Assembly (NCBI GenBank): GCA_023665605.1
Contig: JAMPDP010000001.1
Coordinates: 1 to 63,030, forward strand
Length of the DNA stretch: 63,030 nt
Direction: 5' to 3'
Origin: Candidatus Amulumruptor caecigallinarius
GTDB lineage: Bacteria; Bacteroidota; Bacteroidia; Bacteroidales; Muribaculaceae
Shown one piece after another: positions 1 to 9,240 of the stretch. The position numbers and the translations under genes were made by a program. The notes beneath the pieces are model-generated. The model was not told the origin of the DNA and made no database searches. It saw only the letters and a program-made list of their open reading frames with translations. Position 1 is the first letter of the stretch. Every line of letters begins with the position of its first letter.

Positions 1-44
<44 letters not shown>

Positions 45-430
45 TGGTATATCTTGTTCGATATATTCTTCAGTTTTGTTATTGTCTGACCGGCGCAGGG
101 GTGCGGCCGCTGCCCGTGGGCGTTGGCCGCGCCATGACTGCTGGTTTATTGCGTCTGCATCTTGACCTTAGGTCGGATGACTTGACGAGGCCGCCCCCTG
201 TTTTCGCCCGCGGCCGGTGTGGCCGCTTGCGCCCGGCAGGGGGCAGGCTCTTGTACTACTTCATCAAAAAGTCTATTGTAAATCTTTCAATGTTCTCTGA
301 GCTTCTCGGAGCTAGCGCCGCTGCCTCGCTCGGCATCTGCGGTGTCTCATCCGGGGCTTCGTCGCGCTCTGCCGGGGACTTCCCGGAGGGCGTTCCGCCG
401 GAGGCGGATTTTCCAGCCCGAAAGGTTTTG
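45..430 (-). promoter_or_regulatory. rRNA operon leader with nested hairpin
   Basis: This is the transcribed leader between the rRNA promoters and 16S. It holds a strong hairpin with arms GCCCCCTG (193-200) and CAGGGGGC (237-244) and a further GC-rich stem inside it. I found no clear boxA antitermination site. No convincing coding sequence is present. Confidence 0.6.
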
Positions 431-463
431 CAAAGGTAAGCAAACTCTCCGTTTGGCTCCAAA
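431..463 (-). promoter_or_regulatory. rRNA promoter P2 (proximal)
   Basis: On the minus strand the -7 element TACCTTTG lies at 438-431 and the -33 element TTTG at 463-460, with 21 nt between them. This matches the Bacteroidetes primary sigma factor consensus (TTTG, ~20 nt, TAnnTTTG). Transcription would start near 424 and run into 16S. Confidence 0.8.
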
Positions 464-523
464 TGTTTAACTTCCGTTAACTTCTCGGCTGCGCTCTCGC
501 AGCTTCGTTCCCGAAAGCGAGTG

Positions 524-555
524 CAAAGGTAAGGGGTTTTTCCGGACTGTGCAAA
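524..555 (-). promoter_or_regulatory. rRNA promoter P1 (distal)
   Basis: This is a second copy of the same architecture 93 nt upstream: TACCTTTG at 531-524 and TTTG at 555-552, 20 nt apart. Both -7 elements sit in the same context, TTACCTTTGCA. Tandem promoters are usual for rRNA operons. Confidence 0.8.
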
Positions 556-920
556 TTTTTTGGCGCTTTTTTTTGAACATTTTTTGGGTTGAGGGTGTTG
601 GCGGGCCGTTGGGGTGGCGGGGTTGGGGTTGTGGGTCAGGGGGTTGGGGGCTTCCCTTGCTTTACCACAAAACCGGATATTGACTGCGCTGCTTTTCTTA
701 TTGGCTTTTACCTGAGGTGTTGCAGAGGCTGATGGCGTGGCGTGGCCGCTGAACCCGTAACTTCGCACGTTGGGTGATTTTTTTTGCACAAAACGCTTCT
801 GCGAAGCATCTTCGCCTATTGGGAATGGCCCCGGGTTCCGCTTTGCTCCACCCGGGGTTTCTGCACATCCACGCGCCTGCGGCGCTCCGTGAGGAAAATC
901 TTCGTTCGTGGGCAGGGGGA

Positions 921-1032
921 TGTAAATCGGCGTCCTGCGGACGCCTTTTTTGGTGGGATGCTTTTGACCCCGGATGCCTGCGCTATCGCTTCGGCTTCCG
1001 GGGCTACGGTAAATCAGCGTCCTGCGGACGCT
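921..1032. repeat. Hairpin repeat modules A-B-A
   Basis: Module A is TGTAAATC followed by the hairpin GGCGTCC-TGC-GGACGCC (921-945), with a run of six T on its 3' side. Module B (968-1008) is a hairpin with CCCCGGA and TCCGGGG arms around a conserved loop. A second A module (AGCGTCC-TGC-GGACGCT) covers 1009-1032. The same A and B modules recur at 7.07, 48.9 and 55.8-56.0 kb. Confidence 0.85.
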
Positions 1033-1057
1033 CCTTTTGTGGGGATGTAAATCGAGA

Positions 1058-1180
1058 GTGTTGCAAAACCGGCAATTTCCGTCAATTTGTAGGGATGCAC
1101 CGTGGTGCATCCGTTGATTTACAGATTGTTGCACCGGATGCACCACGGTGCATCCCTACAAGCCGATGGTTCTGCAACAC
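1058..1180. mobile_element. MITE-like palindromic element, copy 1
   Basis: A 123-bp element bounded by the inverted repeat GTGTTGCAAAACC (1058-1070) and GGTTCTGCAACAC (1168-1180; one mismatch in 13). Inside is a perfect 26-bp inverted repeat beginning TGTAGGGATGCACC (arms 1088-1113 and 1135-1160). An almost identical copy, including the termini and loop, lies at 56095-56219. It encodes no protein, so if mobile it depends on something supplied elsewhere. The mobility is inferred. Confidence 0.65.
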
Positions 1181-1200
1181 CCTCCCTTGTGAGGATGCTT

Positions 1201-1269
1201 GTAGCCCCGGATGCCTGCGCTATCGCTTCGGCTTCCGGGGCTACAGTAAATCGGCGTCCTGCGGACGTC
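1201..1269. repeat. Hairpin repeat modules B-A
   Basis: A full-length module B with an 11-bp perfect stem, GTAGCCCCGGA (1201-1211) and TCCGGGGCTAC (1234-1244), is followed by an A module (1246-1269) whose stem has one changed base (GGACGTC). It sits 55 bp beyond the 3' end of pfp. Confidence 0.8.
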
Positions 1270-1324
1270 CCTTGGGCGGGTGTTTTATGCCTTTGGGAGG
1301 GGTATGGGGGTTCGGGCTTGGGGC

Positions 1325-2968
1325 TTACTTGCCGAGGTGCTCGTACTGGAGGGTGAGTGTGGGCTGGTCGCAGACTTCGGCGGGGCCGTAGTACTGGATG
1401 GGGCCTGGGTAAACGTAGCGGTCGTTGACGCTCCAGTCGTCGCGCTTGGCGGCGAACTTGCGGAAGGCGTTGCCATTGAGGTCAACGAGTGCCTTCTGGA
1501 TGACGGGCTTCTGCTTGCCGTGGCGCTGCTCCATGTTCATCATCATGGTGATGGGTATGCCACCGGGGAGCCACTGTACGGATGCCTTGGTGAGGTTGCG
1601 CATTGATGAGAGGTATCCGGTGACGCCTGCGTTGATGAGGCATGAGGCTGTGAAGCCGAGACCGTAGCAGTAGTCAGCGTCGAAGTTGGAGGGGTATGCG
1701 CAACGGCCTTCGTAGCCGAAGAAGTGGTGCATGGTGGAGAACTTGCCGTTGTACTTGCCCTGAGCGTGGAGCTCTTCGAGACGGTCGTGTACCATGCTGC
1801 TGAGGAGCTTCTCGGTCTCGATCATTGACACCTGGACGTTGCCGTGGGGGTCGCGGTCGAGAGAGAGCTGGCGAGCTACGTCAAGAGGCAGAGATGCGTA
1901 AATCTTGGCGTTGCGGTCGCAGAGGTGGTCGATGATGTACTGACGCTGGTCGGCGGCAGCGTTGAACTCCTCCTGATTCTTGGCGAGGAGATCATTGAGC
2001 TCGGCGATGAGCGCCTTGAGCGAGGGTATGAACTCGATAAGGCCTTCGGGGATGAGGACAGTGCCATAGCCCATGCCCTTAGCCTGACGTGAGGCGACAA
2101 CGTCGGCGATGTAGTTGACGATGTCTTCGAGGGTCTGGTTCTTCTCCTCCACCTCCTCGGAGATGATGGTGACGTTAGGCTGAGTCTGGAGGGCGCACTC
2201 GAGAGCGATGTGGGAAGCGGAGCGGCCCATGAGCTTCATGAAGTGCCAGTACTTCTTGGCGGAGAGGCAGTCACGCTGGATGTTGCCGATCACCTCGGAG
2301 TAAGTCTTGGTGGCGGTGTCGAAGCCGAAAGAGGCCTCGATGACCTCGTTCTTGAGGTCGCCGTCGATGGTCTTGGGGCAACCGATCACCTGAACGCCGG
2401 CGTTGATTGACTTGTAGTACTCGGCGAGGATGGCGGCATTGGTGTTGGAGTCGTCGCCGCCGATGATAACGAGGGCTGTGATGCCGAGCTCGCGGAGGAT
2501 TTCGAGGCCTTTGTCAAACTGCTCCTTGGTCTCGAGCTTGGTGCGACCTGAGCCGATCATGTCGAAGCCGCCGGTGTTGCGGTACTGGTTGATGATGTCG
2601 GCGGTGAGTTCCTTGTAGTTGTGGTCGACGAGACCGCCGGGGCCCATCAGGAATCCAAACAGGCGGCTGTCGCGGTGAATCTTCTTGATGCCGTCAAAGA
2701 GTCCGCAGATGACGTTGTGACCGCCGGGGGCCTGACCGCCGGAGAGGATAACGCCGACGTTCACGGGATTGCCGGTGGTGGGGTTGGGGTTACGCTCAAA
2801 GCGCAGCTCGGGGAGACCGTAAGTGTTGGGGAAGAGCTTCTGAATTTCCTCCTGGTCAGCCACAGAGTGAGTGGGCTGTCCCTCGACCACCTTGACGGGA
2901 TGAGTCATAACCACGGGCAGCTTGGGCTGATAGGCCAGGCGTGCTTTCTGCAGGACGCTTTCTTTCAT
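1325..2968 (-). CDS. pfp: Pyrophosphate--fructose 6-phosphate 1-phosphotransferase
   Basis: This enzyme reversibly phosphorylates fructose 6-phosphate with pyrophosphate instead of ATP, a cytosolic glycolytic step. The 547-residue length is that of the long (plant beta-like) PPi-PFK class. Visible motifs are [10 protein letters not shown] (76-85), GGDDS (170-174), PKTIDGD (198-204) and MGRSAS (247-252). The Asp in GGDDS and the Lys in PKTIDGD are the known markers of pyrophosphate rather than ATP use. The start at [10 protein letters not shown] fits family N-termini. It lies 117 bp downstream of dnaE on the same strand. A weak -7-like GATATTTG sits in the gap (3069-3062), so it may have its own promoter. 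Confidence 0.95.
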   Translation of the reverse strand: MKESVLQKARLAYQPKLPVVMTHPVKVVEGQPTHSVADQEEIQKLFPNTYGLPELRFERNPNPTTGNPVNVGVILSGGQAPGGHNVICGLFDGIKKIHRDSRLFGFLMGPGGLVDHNYKELTADIINQYRNTGGFDMIGSGRTKLETKEQFDKGLEILRELGITALVIIGGDDSNTNAAILAEYYKSINAGVQVIGCPKTIDGDLKNEVIEASFGFDTATKTYSEVIGNIQRDCLSAKKYWHFMKLMGRSASHIALECALQTQPNVTIISEEVEEKNQTLEDIVNYIADVVASRQAKGMGYGTVLIPEGLIEFIPSLKALIAELNDLLAKNQEEFNAAADQRQYIIDHLCDRNAKIYASLPLDVARQLSLDRDPHGNVQVSMIETEKLLSSMVHDRLEELHAQGKYNGKFSTMHHFFGYEGRCAYPSNFDADYCYGLGFTASCLINAGVTGYLSSMRNLTKASVQWLPGGIPITMMMNMEQRHGKQKPVIQKALVDLNGNAFRKFAAKRDDWSVNDRYVYPGPIQYYGPAEVCDQPTLTLQYEHLGK

Positions 2969-3085
2969 GTGCGTGAAGTGTGTATGTGCTTAAATATGCT
3001 GAATTTATAGATTCCTGAGAATGACTGCGGGGAGAGATGTGGGAGAGGTAGTATTCCGGGTGCAAATATCGGAATTTTTTTTGTA

Positions 3086-6000
3086 TCACTCGATGTCAAA
3101 ATCGATTTCCTCCTGCTGAAGGATGTCGACGAGCTCCTTGTCGAGCTTCACGGGCATGGAAGATCGGAGGTTTACCTGGCGGTTGATGGCGGCATCGAGG
3201 ATGCAGAAGCTCAGAGCGGCGGCCTCCTCGGGTGAAGGTGCGCGGTGTTCGGCGAGCATCTGTCGCAGGGCCGGCGACAGCTGCTTGCCGGTGAGCTTGA
3301 TGCGGAGTGAGTTGACGAGCCGTCCCTTGACATCCTGGAGCAGGCGTATGGAGAGAATCTTCAGGCGGGGGTCTTTGCCGTATCGCGAGGCGTAGGTGGC
3401 GGAGATGATTACGGGTGTGCCGGGTACACCATATTTATGGAAGTCGATGAAAGCCTGGTCAAAGAGCATGAACTCATGTGAGCCGGAGTAGTCCTCGACC
3501 TTGAGGATGCCGAAGGAGCCGCCGCGCTTGGAGGGGCGCGTCTCCATGGAGACGACCATGCCGCCGAAGGTGAGTTCCTGCCCCTCCTTGGGGTCGGTGA
3601 TTTCGCTGAGCTCCTTGAGGGTATGCGAGCATCCGTAGTTGAGCTCCATGTAATATGGGTCGAGCGGGTGAGCCGACAGGTACATACCCACAAGCTCGCG
3701 CTCGCGCTCCAGCCGGAGGCTCTGCACCCAAGGCACGGCATGAACCACGGGGGGACGACCGGCCGTGGAGCAGGCCCCCTCGTCGTCGCCGAAGAGCGAG
3801 CCGGCGCTCTGGGCCTGATCCTGCTGATAGGCCGCGCCGTAGCGCAGTAGCTGTTCAGCGAAGGTCTCGCCGCGCGAGTTGGTCATGTAGTAATCTTCAC
3901 GCTGCACCTCGGGGAAGCAGTCGAGTGCGCCCGAGAGCACCAGGGCTTCGAGCACGCGGCGGTTGAGGGTAGAGGGGTTGACTCGCTCCACGAAGTCATA
4001 TGGGTCCTTGAAGGGGCCTGCGGCTTCGCGCGCGGCAATGATGTCGGCCACGACGCCCTCGCCCACCCCCTTGACGGCGGCCAGACCGAAGCGGATGTCG
4101 CCGTGGGAGTTGACGCCGAAGCCCGAGAAGCTCTCGTTGACGTCAGGCCCCTTGACGGGGATGTGCATCTTGCGGCACTCATCCATGAAGTTGGTGAGCT
4201 TGGTGATGTCCGAGAGGTTGCGTGTGAGGACGGCAGCCATGTACTCCGCGGGATAGTTGGCCTTGAGGTAAGCCGTCTGGAACGCCACCCAGGAGTAGCA
4301 AGTGGCGTGGCTCTTGTTGAAGGCGTAAGAGGCGAACTTCTCCCAGTCATGCCAAATCTTCTCGAGCACCTTGGGGTCATGGCCATTCTCCTGGCCGCCC
4401 TTGAGGAACAGCCCCTTTAGCTCGTTCATCTTGGCAATGAGCTTCTTGCCCATGGCCTTGCGGAGAGTGTCGCTCTGGCCTCGGGTGAAGTTGGCGAGCA
4501 GACGGCTCAGTAGCATCACCTGCTCCTGGTACACGGTGACGCCGTATGTGTCCTTGAGATACTTCTCCATCACCGGGATGTCATAGACGATGGGTGCCCG
4601 GCCATGCTTTCGGTTGATGAAGTCAGGGATGTAGTCCATGGGGCCGGGGCGATACAGGGCGTTCATGGCTATGAGATCCTCGAATGTGGAGGGCTGGAGC
4701 TCGCGGAGATACTTCTGCATGCCTGCGCTCTCGAACTGGAACGTGCCGGTGGTGCGCCCCTCGGAGTAGAGCTTGTAGGTCTTGGGGTCCTCGATGGGCA
4801 CCGTGTCGATGTCAAGGTCGATGCCGCGTGTGAGCTTGATGTTGTGGACAGCCTCCTTGATGATGCTGAGGGTCTTGAGTCCGAGGAAGTCCATCTTGAT
4901 CAGACCGGTCTCCTCGATGACACGTCCTTCGTACTGAGTGACGATAAGCTTCTCCTTGTCGGTGGCTGACTTATCGACAGCCGTTGACACGGGCACCCAG
5001 TCGGTGATGTCGTCGCGGCAGATAATCACGCCGCAGGCATGTACGCCGAGGTTGCGGACGTTGCCTTCGAGCTGGCGAGCATAAGTAAGGGTCTCGGTAA
5101 TCAGGGGGTTGGGGCCGTTTAGCTCCGCCTGAAACTCCGGGAGGTAGTCCAGACAGTTGGCCACGGTGGCATCGAGCTCCTTGCCCCCCACTTCGGGCAT
5201 ATGTCGCGGAATCATGCCGGCCAGCCGGTTGCTCTCGTTGAGTGGTAGCTTCTCGATGCGTGCCACATCCTTGATGGCGCTCTTGGCTGCCATGGTGCCG
5301 TAAGTGATGATGTGGGCCACCTTCTCCTCGCCATACTTACGGGTCACGTAGCGTAGCACGTCGGCGCGGCCGTCGTCGTCAAAGTCGATGTCGATATCAG
5401 GGAGCGAGATGCGGTCAGGATTGAGAAAACGCTCGAACAGAAGGTCATACTTGATGGGGTCAATCTGCGTGATGCCCAGACAGTAGGCCACGCAGCTGCC
5501 GGCGGCGGAGCCACGTCCGGGGCCCACGCTGACGCCAAGTTGCTCACGTGCGGCGGTGATGAAGTCCTGGACGATGAGGAAGTATCCTGGGAAGCCCATG
5601 GTCTTCATGATGTGGAGCTCGAAGTTGATGCGCTCATCGAGCTCGGGGGTGATGTCGCCGTAACGCTTGCGCGCACCCTCATAGGCGAGCTTGCGCAGAT
5701 AGTCGGCCTCAAACTTGATGCGGTAGAGCTTGTCGTAGCCTCCGAGCTTGTCAATCTTCTTGTGGGCCTCTTCGTCGGAGAGAACCACGTTGCCCTTCTC
5801 GTCGCGGGTGAACTCGTTGAAGAGGTCCTCCTCGGTGAGCCGTGAGCGATACTCCTCCTCGGAGCCGAACTCGGCGGGAATCTCGAAGTTGGGCATGATG
5901 GGGCCGTGGTCTATGGAGTATGTCTCAACCTTGTCGAAGATCTCCATGGTGTTGGCCAGAGCCTCGGGGATGTCGGAGAAGAGGGCATACATCTCGTCGC

Positions 6001-6889
6001 GCGTCTTGAACCACTCCTGCTTGGTGTAGCGCATGCGGCGCGGGTCGGTGAGGTCCGAGTTGGTGGAGATGCATATCAGTCGGTCGTGCGCCTCGGCATC
6101 CTCGGCGTTGACGAAGTGTGAGTCGTTGGTGGCTATCAGCTTGATGCCCATCTCACGCGCCATGCGGATAAGCTCGGGGTTGACCCGCTGCTGCTCGGCA
6201 AACACCTCGCGGTTGCCACCGGGGAGATCCGTGGGGTGTCGCTGGAGCTCCAGATAATAGTCGTCGCCGAAGGTGTCGCGCCACCAGCGCACACTCTCCT
6301 CGGCCTCCTTGATGCGGTTGGCCATGATGAGCTGTGGGATTTCGCCACCCAGACAGGCCGAGCAGACTATCAGGCCCTCGCGGTGTGCGGCCAGCTCGCT
6401 CTTGTCGGTACGGGGATGGTTGTAGAAGCCCTCGGTCCAAGCCTTAGACACGAGCTTGATGAGGTTCTTGTAGCCGGTCTTGTTCTTGGCAAGGACTATC
6501 AGGTGGCGTCCGCGGTCATTGCGGTCGCTGCGGTCATGGAGCGACGAGTTGGCCACATACATCTCACATCCGAGGATGGGCTTGAACTGCTTACGCCCCT
6601 CCTTGGCGGCCTTTGCGCGGAGCTCGGCAGCCTCCTCGGGACGTCCTTCGGCCTCAGCCTTGGCAGCCTCTGCCTCAAGGTCCTTCACCTTGCCCTTGAC
6701 CTTGCCGTTATGCTTGTTGCAGAAGTTCACCAGCTCCTTGATGCCAAACATATTGCCGTGGTCGGTCAGGGCCATGCCGGGCATGCCGTCGGCCACGGCT
6801 TTGTTGACCAAAGCGGGGATTGCAGCCTGGCCGTCAAGCAGAGAGTATTGCGAGTGGACGTGCAGATGCACGAAAGGTTTGTCAGACAT
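3086..6889 (-). CDS. dnaE: DNA polymerase III subunit alpha
   Basis: This is the replicative polymerase subunit (1267 aa). The N-terminal PHP domain opens with HLHVHS at residues 8-13, and the catalytic palm carries PDIDIDFDDDGR near residue 497. Helix-hairpin-helix and OB-fold regions follow, as usual for DnaE1-type enzymes. An open frame extends 36 codons further upstream, but the start MSDKPFVHLH at 6889 is preferred: it matches family N-termini, and a TATCTTTG promoter at 6974-6967 lies between the two candidate starts. The N-terminal region has a charged Ala/Glu/Lys-rich insertion around residues 68-100. Confidence 0.97.
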   Translation of the reverse strand: MSDKPFVHLHVHSQYSLLDGQAAIPALVNKAVADGMPGMALTDHGNMFGIKELVNFCNKHNGKVKGKVKDLEAEAAKAEAEGRPEEAAELRAKAAKEGRKQFKPILGCEMYVANSSLHDRSDRNDRGRHLIVLAKNKTGYKNLIKLVSKAWTEGFYNHPRTDKSELAAHREGLIVCSACLGGEIPQLIMANRIKEAEESVRWWRDTFGDDYYLELQRHPTDLPGGNREVFAEQQRVNPELIRMAREMGIKLIATNDSHFVNAEDAEAHDRLICISTNSDLTDPRRMRYTKQEWFKTRDEMYALFSDIPEALANTMEIFDKVETYSIDHGPIMPNFEIPAEFGSEEEYRSRLTEEDLFNEFTRDEKGNVVLSDEEAHKKIDKLGGYDKLYRIKFEADYLRKLAYEGARKRYGDITPELDERINFELHIMKTMGFPGYFLIVQDFITAAREQLGVSVGPGRGSAAGSCVAYCLGITQIDPIKYDLLFERFLNPDRISLPDIDIDFDDDGRADVLRYVTRKYGEEKVAHIITYGTMAAKSAIKDVARIEKLPLNESNRLAGMIPRHMPEVGGKELDATVANCLDYLPEFQAELNGPNPLITETLTYARQLEGNVRNLGVHACGVIICRDDITDWVPVSTAVDKSATDKEKLIVTQYEGRVIEETGLIKMDFLGLKTLSIIKEAVHNIKLTRGIDLDIDTVPIEDPKTYKLYSEGRTTGTFQFESAGMQKYLRELQPSTFEDLIAMNALYRPGPMDYIPDFINRKHGRAPIVYDIPVMEKYLKDTYGVTVYQEQVMLLSRLLANFTRGQSDTLRKAMGKKLIAKMNELKGLFLKGGQENGHDPKVLEKIWHDWEKFASYAFNKSHATCYSWVAFQTAYLKANYPAEYMAAVLTRNLSDITKLTNFMDECRKMHIPVKGPDVNESFSGFGVNSHGDIRFGLAAVKGVGEGVVADIIAAREAAGPFKDPYDFVERVNPSTLNRRVLEALVLSGALDCFPEVQREDYYMTNSRGETFAEQLLRYGAAYQQDQAQSAGSLFGDDEGACSTAGRPPVVHAVPWVQSLRLERERELVGMYLSAHPLDPYYMELNYGCSHTLKELSEITDPKEGQELTFGGMVVSMETRPSKRGGSFGILKVEDYSGSHEFMLFDQAFIDFHKYGVPGTPVIISATYASRYGKDPRLKILSIRLLQDVKGRLVNSLRIKLTGKQLSPALRQMLAEHRAPSPEEAAALSFCILDAAINRQVNLRSSMPVKLDKELVDILQQEEIDFDIE

Positions 6890-6966
6890 CCTGTGATGTG
6901 TGTATATATAATAAGGTGTAGTCGTGATATCGGAGCAGAGGAGAAAACATCCGGTCTTTCCCTCTA

Positions 6967-6998
6967 CAAAGATAGCGAAATTAACGCTCACCGCCAAC
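6967..6998 (-). promoter_or_regulatory. dnaE promoter
   Basis: The minus-strand -7 element TATCTTTG lies at 6974-6967, with a partial -33 (GGTTG) about 20 nt upstream. The start would be near 6960, giving a leader of about 70 nt to the dnaE ATG at 6889. Confidence 0.65.
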
Positions 6999-7064
6999 CG
7001 ACAGCGACCGGCACCGGCATCAAAAAGGTAAGAGGAGATTGCAGAACCTACTGATGGCGGAGAT

Positions 7065-7118
7065 GATGTTGTAAATCGGCGTCCTGCGGACGCTCATTGC
7101 TGGGGGTTTTGCAACACC
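7065..7118. mobile_element. Short MITE-like element with one A hairpin
   Basis: The element runs from GATGTTGTAAATC (7065-7077) through one A hairpin (GGCGTCC-TGC-GGACGC) to GGTTTTGCAACACC (7105-7118). The right end equals the terminal repeat of the elements at 1058 and 56095. At 54 bp it is the smallest member, lying between the helicase 3' end and the dnaE promoter. Confidence 0.6.
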
Positions 7119-7154
7119 CACTAAAAGGAGGTGGGGTTCCGAAGACTCAAAATG

Positions 7155-9197
7155 TCAGAGGCGGGAGTCGATGGAGGCGAGGGCCGACTGGAGGCGTCGG
7201 GCGAGGGGGGCTGCGGAGGCTTGGGCATCGGGGTCGAGTCGGTCGAGGGCTTCGCGTGCGCGGAGTAGCTGGTCCATTGCTTCGTGGAGCTCGCCGAGGT
7301 CAGCGAGGGCTGCTCCGCGCCCTATCATGGCACTGATGCATCCGGGGTCGAGGCGGAGGGCCTTGTCAAAGTTGGCCAGTGCCGGGGTTAGGTCGCCCCC
7401 GCCGTCGAGGCAGTAGTGGCCGAGCTCGCAGTATTCGTCGGCGAGGGCACGCAGCTGTGCCTCACGTGCTTGCAGACGGGCCTCCAGAGCAAGTTCGCGG
7501 GGGGAGGGAGCATCAAGAGAGGCGGGCAGGGTGGCTACCTTGATGCGGAGGAGTCGCTCGAGACGTGGGTCGGAGAGCTGACGCGGGTCCTCGCGGAGCA
7601 CACCGAGGAGGGTGGCCACAGCCTCCGGCCGCTTCCCCTCGCGCCACAGCATGGCACTGTCAGCCAGACGCTCGCGGCGGGCGGCTTCCTCGAGGGCCTG
7701 CTGCATGGCGCGGGTGTCGTTGAAGGTTCGGCTGAAGTCGCTTACAGCGCGGCTCACGAACACGTCACGCGGCCCGAGCGGGGCTTTCAGGGTGATTCCG
7801 TCCAGAGAGCGGCATCGGCTCATGGCCACGTAGGTCTGCCCGGATGTGAAGGCTCCGCCGGTCATGTCGATGATGAGGTTGGAGAATGTCAGACCCTGAC
7901 TCTTGTGGATGGTGAGAGCCCATGCGAGTTTGAGGGGGAGCTGGGTGAAGGCACCTATCTCGTTTTCGGTGACGGTGTGGCGCTTCTCGTCGTAGGTGTA
8001 GATGATGTTGGGCCACCTCTCCGGCTCGACGATGTGGCGCGAGCCATCCTCAAGCTCCACCTCCACCTGGTCAGGGAGGCAGGAAGTGATGCGGCCGACG
8101 GAGCCGTTGACCCATCGGCGTTCGCGGTCATTCTTGACGAACACCACCTGTGCACCCTCCTTGAGGCAGAGCTCACGGGGGGCGGGGAGGCTCGACTCAG
8201 GGAAGTCGCCTGTTACTTTGCCTACGAATATGCGCTCCGGGCGCTTAATCAGAGCGAGCTTCTCCTGGTTGATGTGCTCCACGACGTCACGCCGCGTAGC
8301 CAGGGTCATCACCATCTTCTGCTCCTTGGGGGCTTTCTTCTTGTTCTTGCGACCTTTGGCCTCACCCTTGGAGGGTTCCTCAGTTGCCTTTGCATGCGGG
8401 TTGCCGCTTGAGTCGGGTGCAGCCTCAGCAGGTGCCGGTGGTGCCACGCGTGCATTGATGGCATCGCGGTCGGCAGGGTCAAGGATACCGGCGCGGAGAC
8501 GGTCAAGCATCTCCACGAAGCGGGGCTCGTCCTGCCGGTAGACCTTGCGAAGCTCCACTGACACGAGACTCACCTGCCGGAATACGTCGGCACTGAAGAA
8601 GTAGGGATTGACGTAGTGCATGGAGAGCACCTGGCGCATATCGGAGGTGACGACCGGTTCGAGCTGGAAGATGTCGCCCACGAACAGGAGCTGCTTGCCG
8701 GCGAAGGGCTCGCGCTTGTTGCGGCAATATGTGCGAAGAATCTTGTCGATGAAGTCAATGATGTCAGCCCTCACCATTGAGATTTCATCAATGATAATCA
8801 GGTCGATGCCGGCGAGCAGCTTGATGAAAGAGCGCGAATACTTCATGCGCTCTCTGAGCCGCGAGGGTGCGAACTCGGGGTCGTCAGGGAGGAGCGGCTT
8901 GAAGGGAATCTTGAAGAAAGAGTGGAGAGTCTGCCCCCCGACGTTGACTGCGGCGATGCCCGTAGGGGCGAGCACCACATGGCGCTTGCGGGTGTGTGCG
9001 GTGACGTAGCGCAGGAATGTGGACTTGCCGGTGCCGGCTTTGCCGGTGAGGAACACCGAGCGCTGCGTGTGCTCCACCAGATTGAGGGCAGCGCGAAACT
9101 CGGGATTGTCCACGTCAAGCTCCGACCCGGGGGGGGAGCCTGCCGGGCCGGAGCCTTGTGAAGAGGTAATCTTGCGTTCTTCCCTACGCATAGCCAT
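7155..9197 (-). CDS. PIF1-like helicase with C-terminal TPR region
   Basis: A superfamily 1B DNA helicase (680 aa). The Walker A motif GKAGTGKST is at residues 52-60, the Walker B DEIS near 125, a GDIFQLEPV sensor motif follows, and the late motif IHKSQG lies near 429 with a YVAMSR arginine-finger motif after it. A Lys/Ala/Pro-rich charged linker sits near residues 255-300. The last ~180 residues resemble tetratricopeptide repeats, with segments such as ALANFDKALRLDP. It follows the barrel-protein gene by 43 bp on the same strand and is probably cotranscribed with it. The DNA substrate is unknown; PIF1 relatives act at forks, G-quadruplexes and recombination intermediates. Confidence 0.9.
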   Translation of the reverse strand: MAMRREERKITSSQGSGPAGSPPGSELDVDNPEFRAALNLVEHTQRSVFLTGKAGTGKSTFLRYVTAHTRKRHVVLAPTGIAAVNVGGQTLHSFFKIPFKPLLPDDPEFAPSRLRERMKYSRSFIKLLAGIDLIIIDEISMVRADIIDFIDKILRTYCRNKREPFAGKQLLFVGDIFQLEPVVTSDMRQVLSMHYVNPYFFSADVFRQVSLVSVELRKVYRQDEPRFVEMLDRLRAGILDPADRDAINARVAPPAPAEAAPDSSGNPHAKATEEPSKGEAKGRKNKKKAPKEQKMVMTLATRRDVVEHINQEKLALIKRPERIFVGKVTGDFPESSLPAPRELCLKEGAQVVFVKNDRERRWVNGSVGRITSCLPDQVEVELEDGSRHIVEPERWPNIIYTYDEKRHTVTENEIGAFTQLPLKLAWALTIHKSQGLTFSNLIIDMTGGAFTSGQTYVAMSRCRSLDGITLKAPLGPRDVFVSRAVSDFSRTFNDTRAMQQALEEAARRERLADSAMLWREGKRPEAVATLLGVLREDPRQLSDPRLERLLRIKVATLPASLDAPSPRELALEARLQAREAQLRALADEYCELGHYCLDGGGDLTPALANFDKALRLDPGCISAMIGRGAALADLGELHEAMDQLLRAREALDRLDPDAQASAAPLARRLQSALASIDSRL

Positions 9198-9240
9198 GCT
9201 TAATGTGTTGGCGTGTTGCCGACGTGCGAGGAGCGACCGG

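Larger units (their letters stand above)
556..1324. other. Non-coding tract with hairpin repeats
   Basis: No convincing gene lies between the rRNA promoters and the 3' end of pfp. Long open frames here read through repeats and give low-complexity peptides. Besides the repeats listed separately, there is a hairpin CCCCGGGT (829-836) / ACCCGGGG (850-857) and a smaller one at 795-807 (GCTTC-tgc-GAAGC). Confidence 0.7.

Noticed and set aside
256-1146. A 296-codon open frame on the minus strand between 16S and pfp
   Set aside because: It runs over the rRNA promoters and translates hairpin repeats (for example RRTLIYRSPGSRSDSAG). The same peptides appear from other repeat blocks. No family resemblance.
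1205-1260. Integron attC or IS ends for the B/A hairpins
   Set aside because: There is no integrase, transposase or matching core site in the window; they are described as hairpin repeats only.
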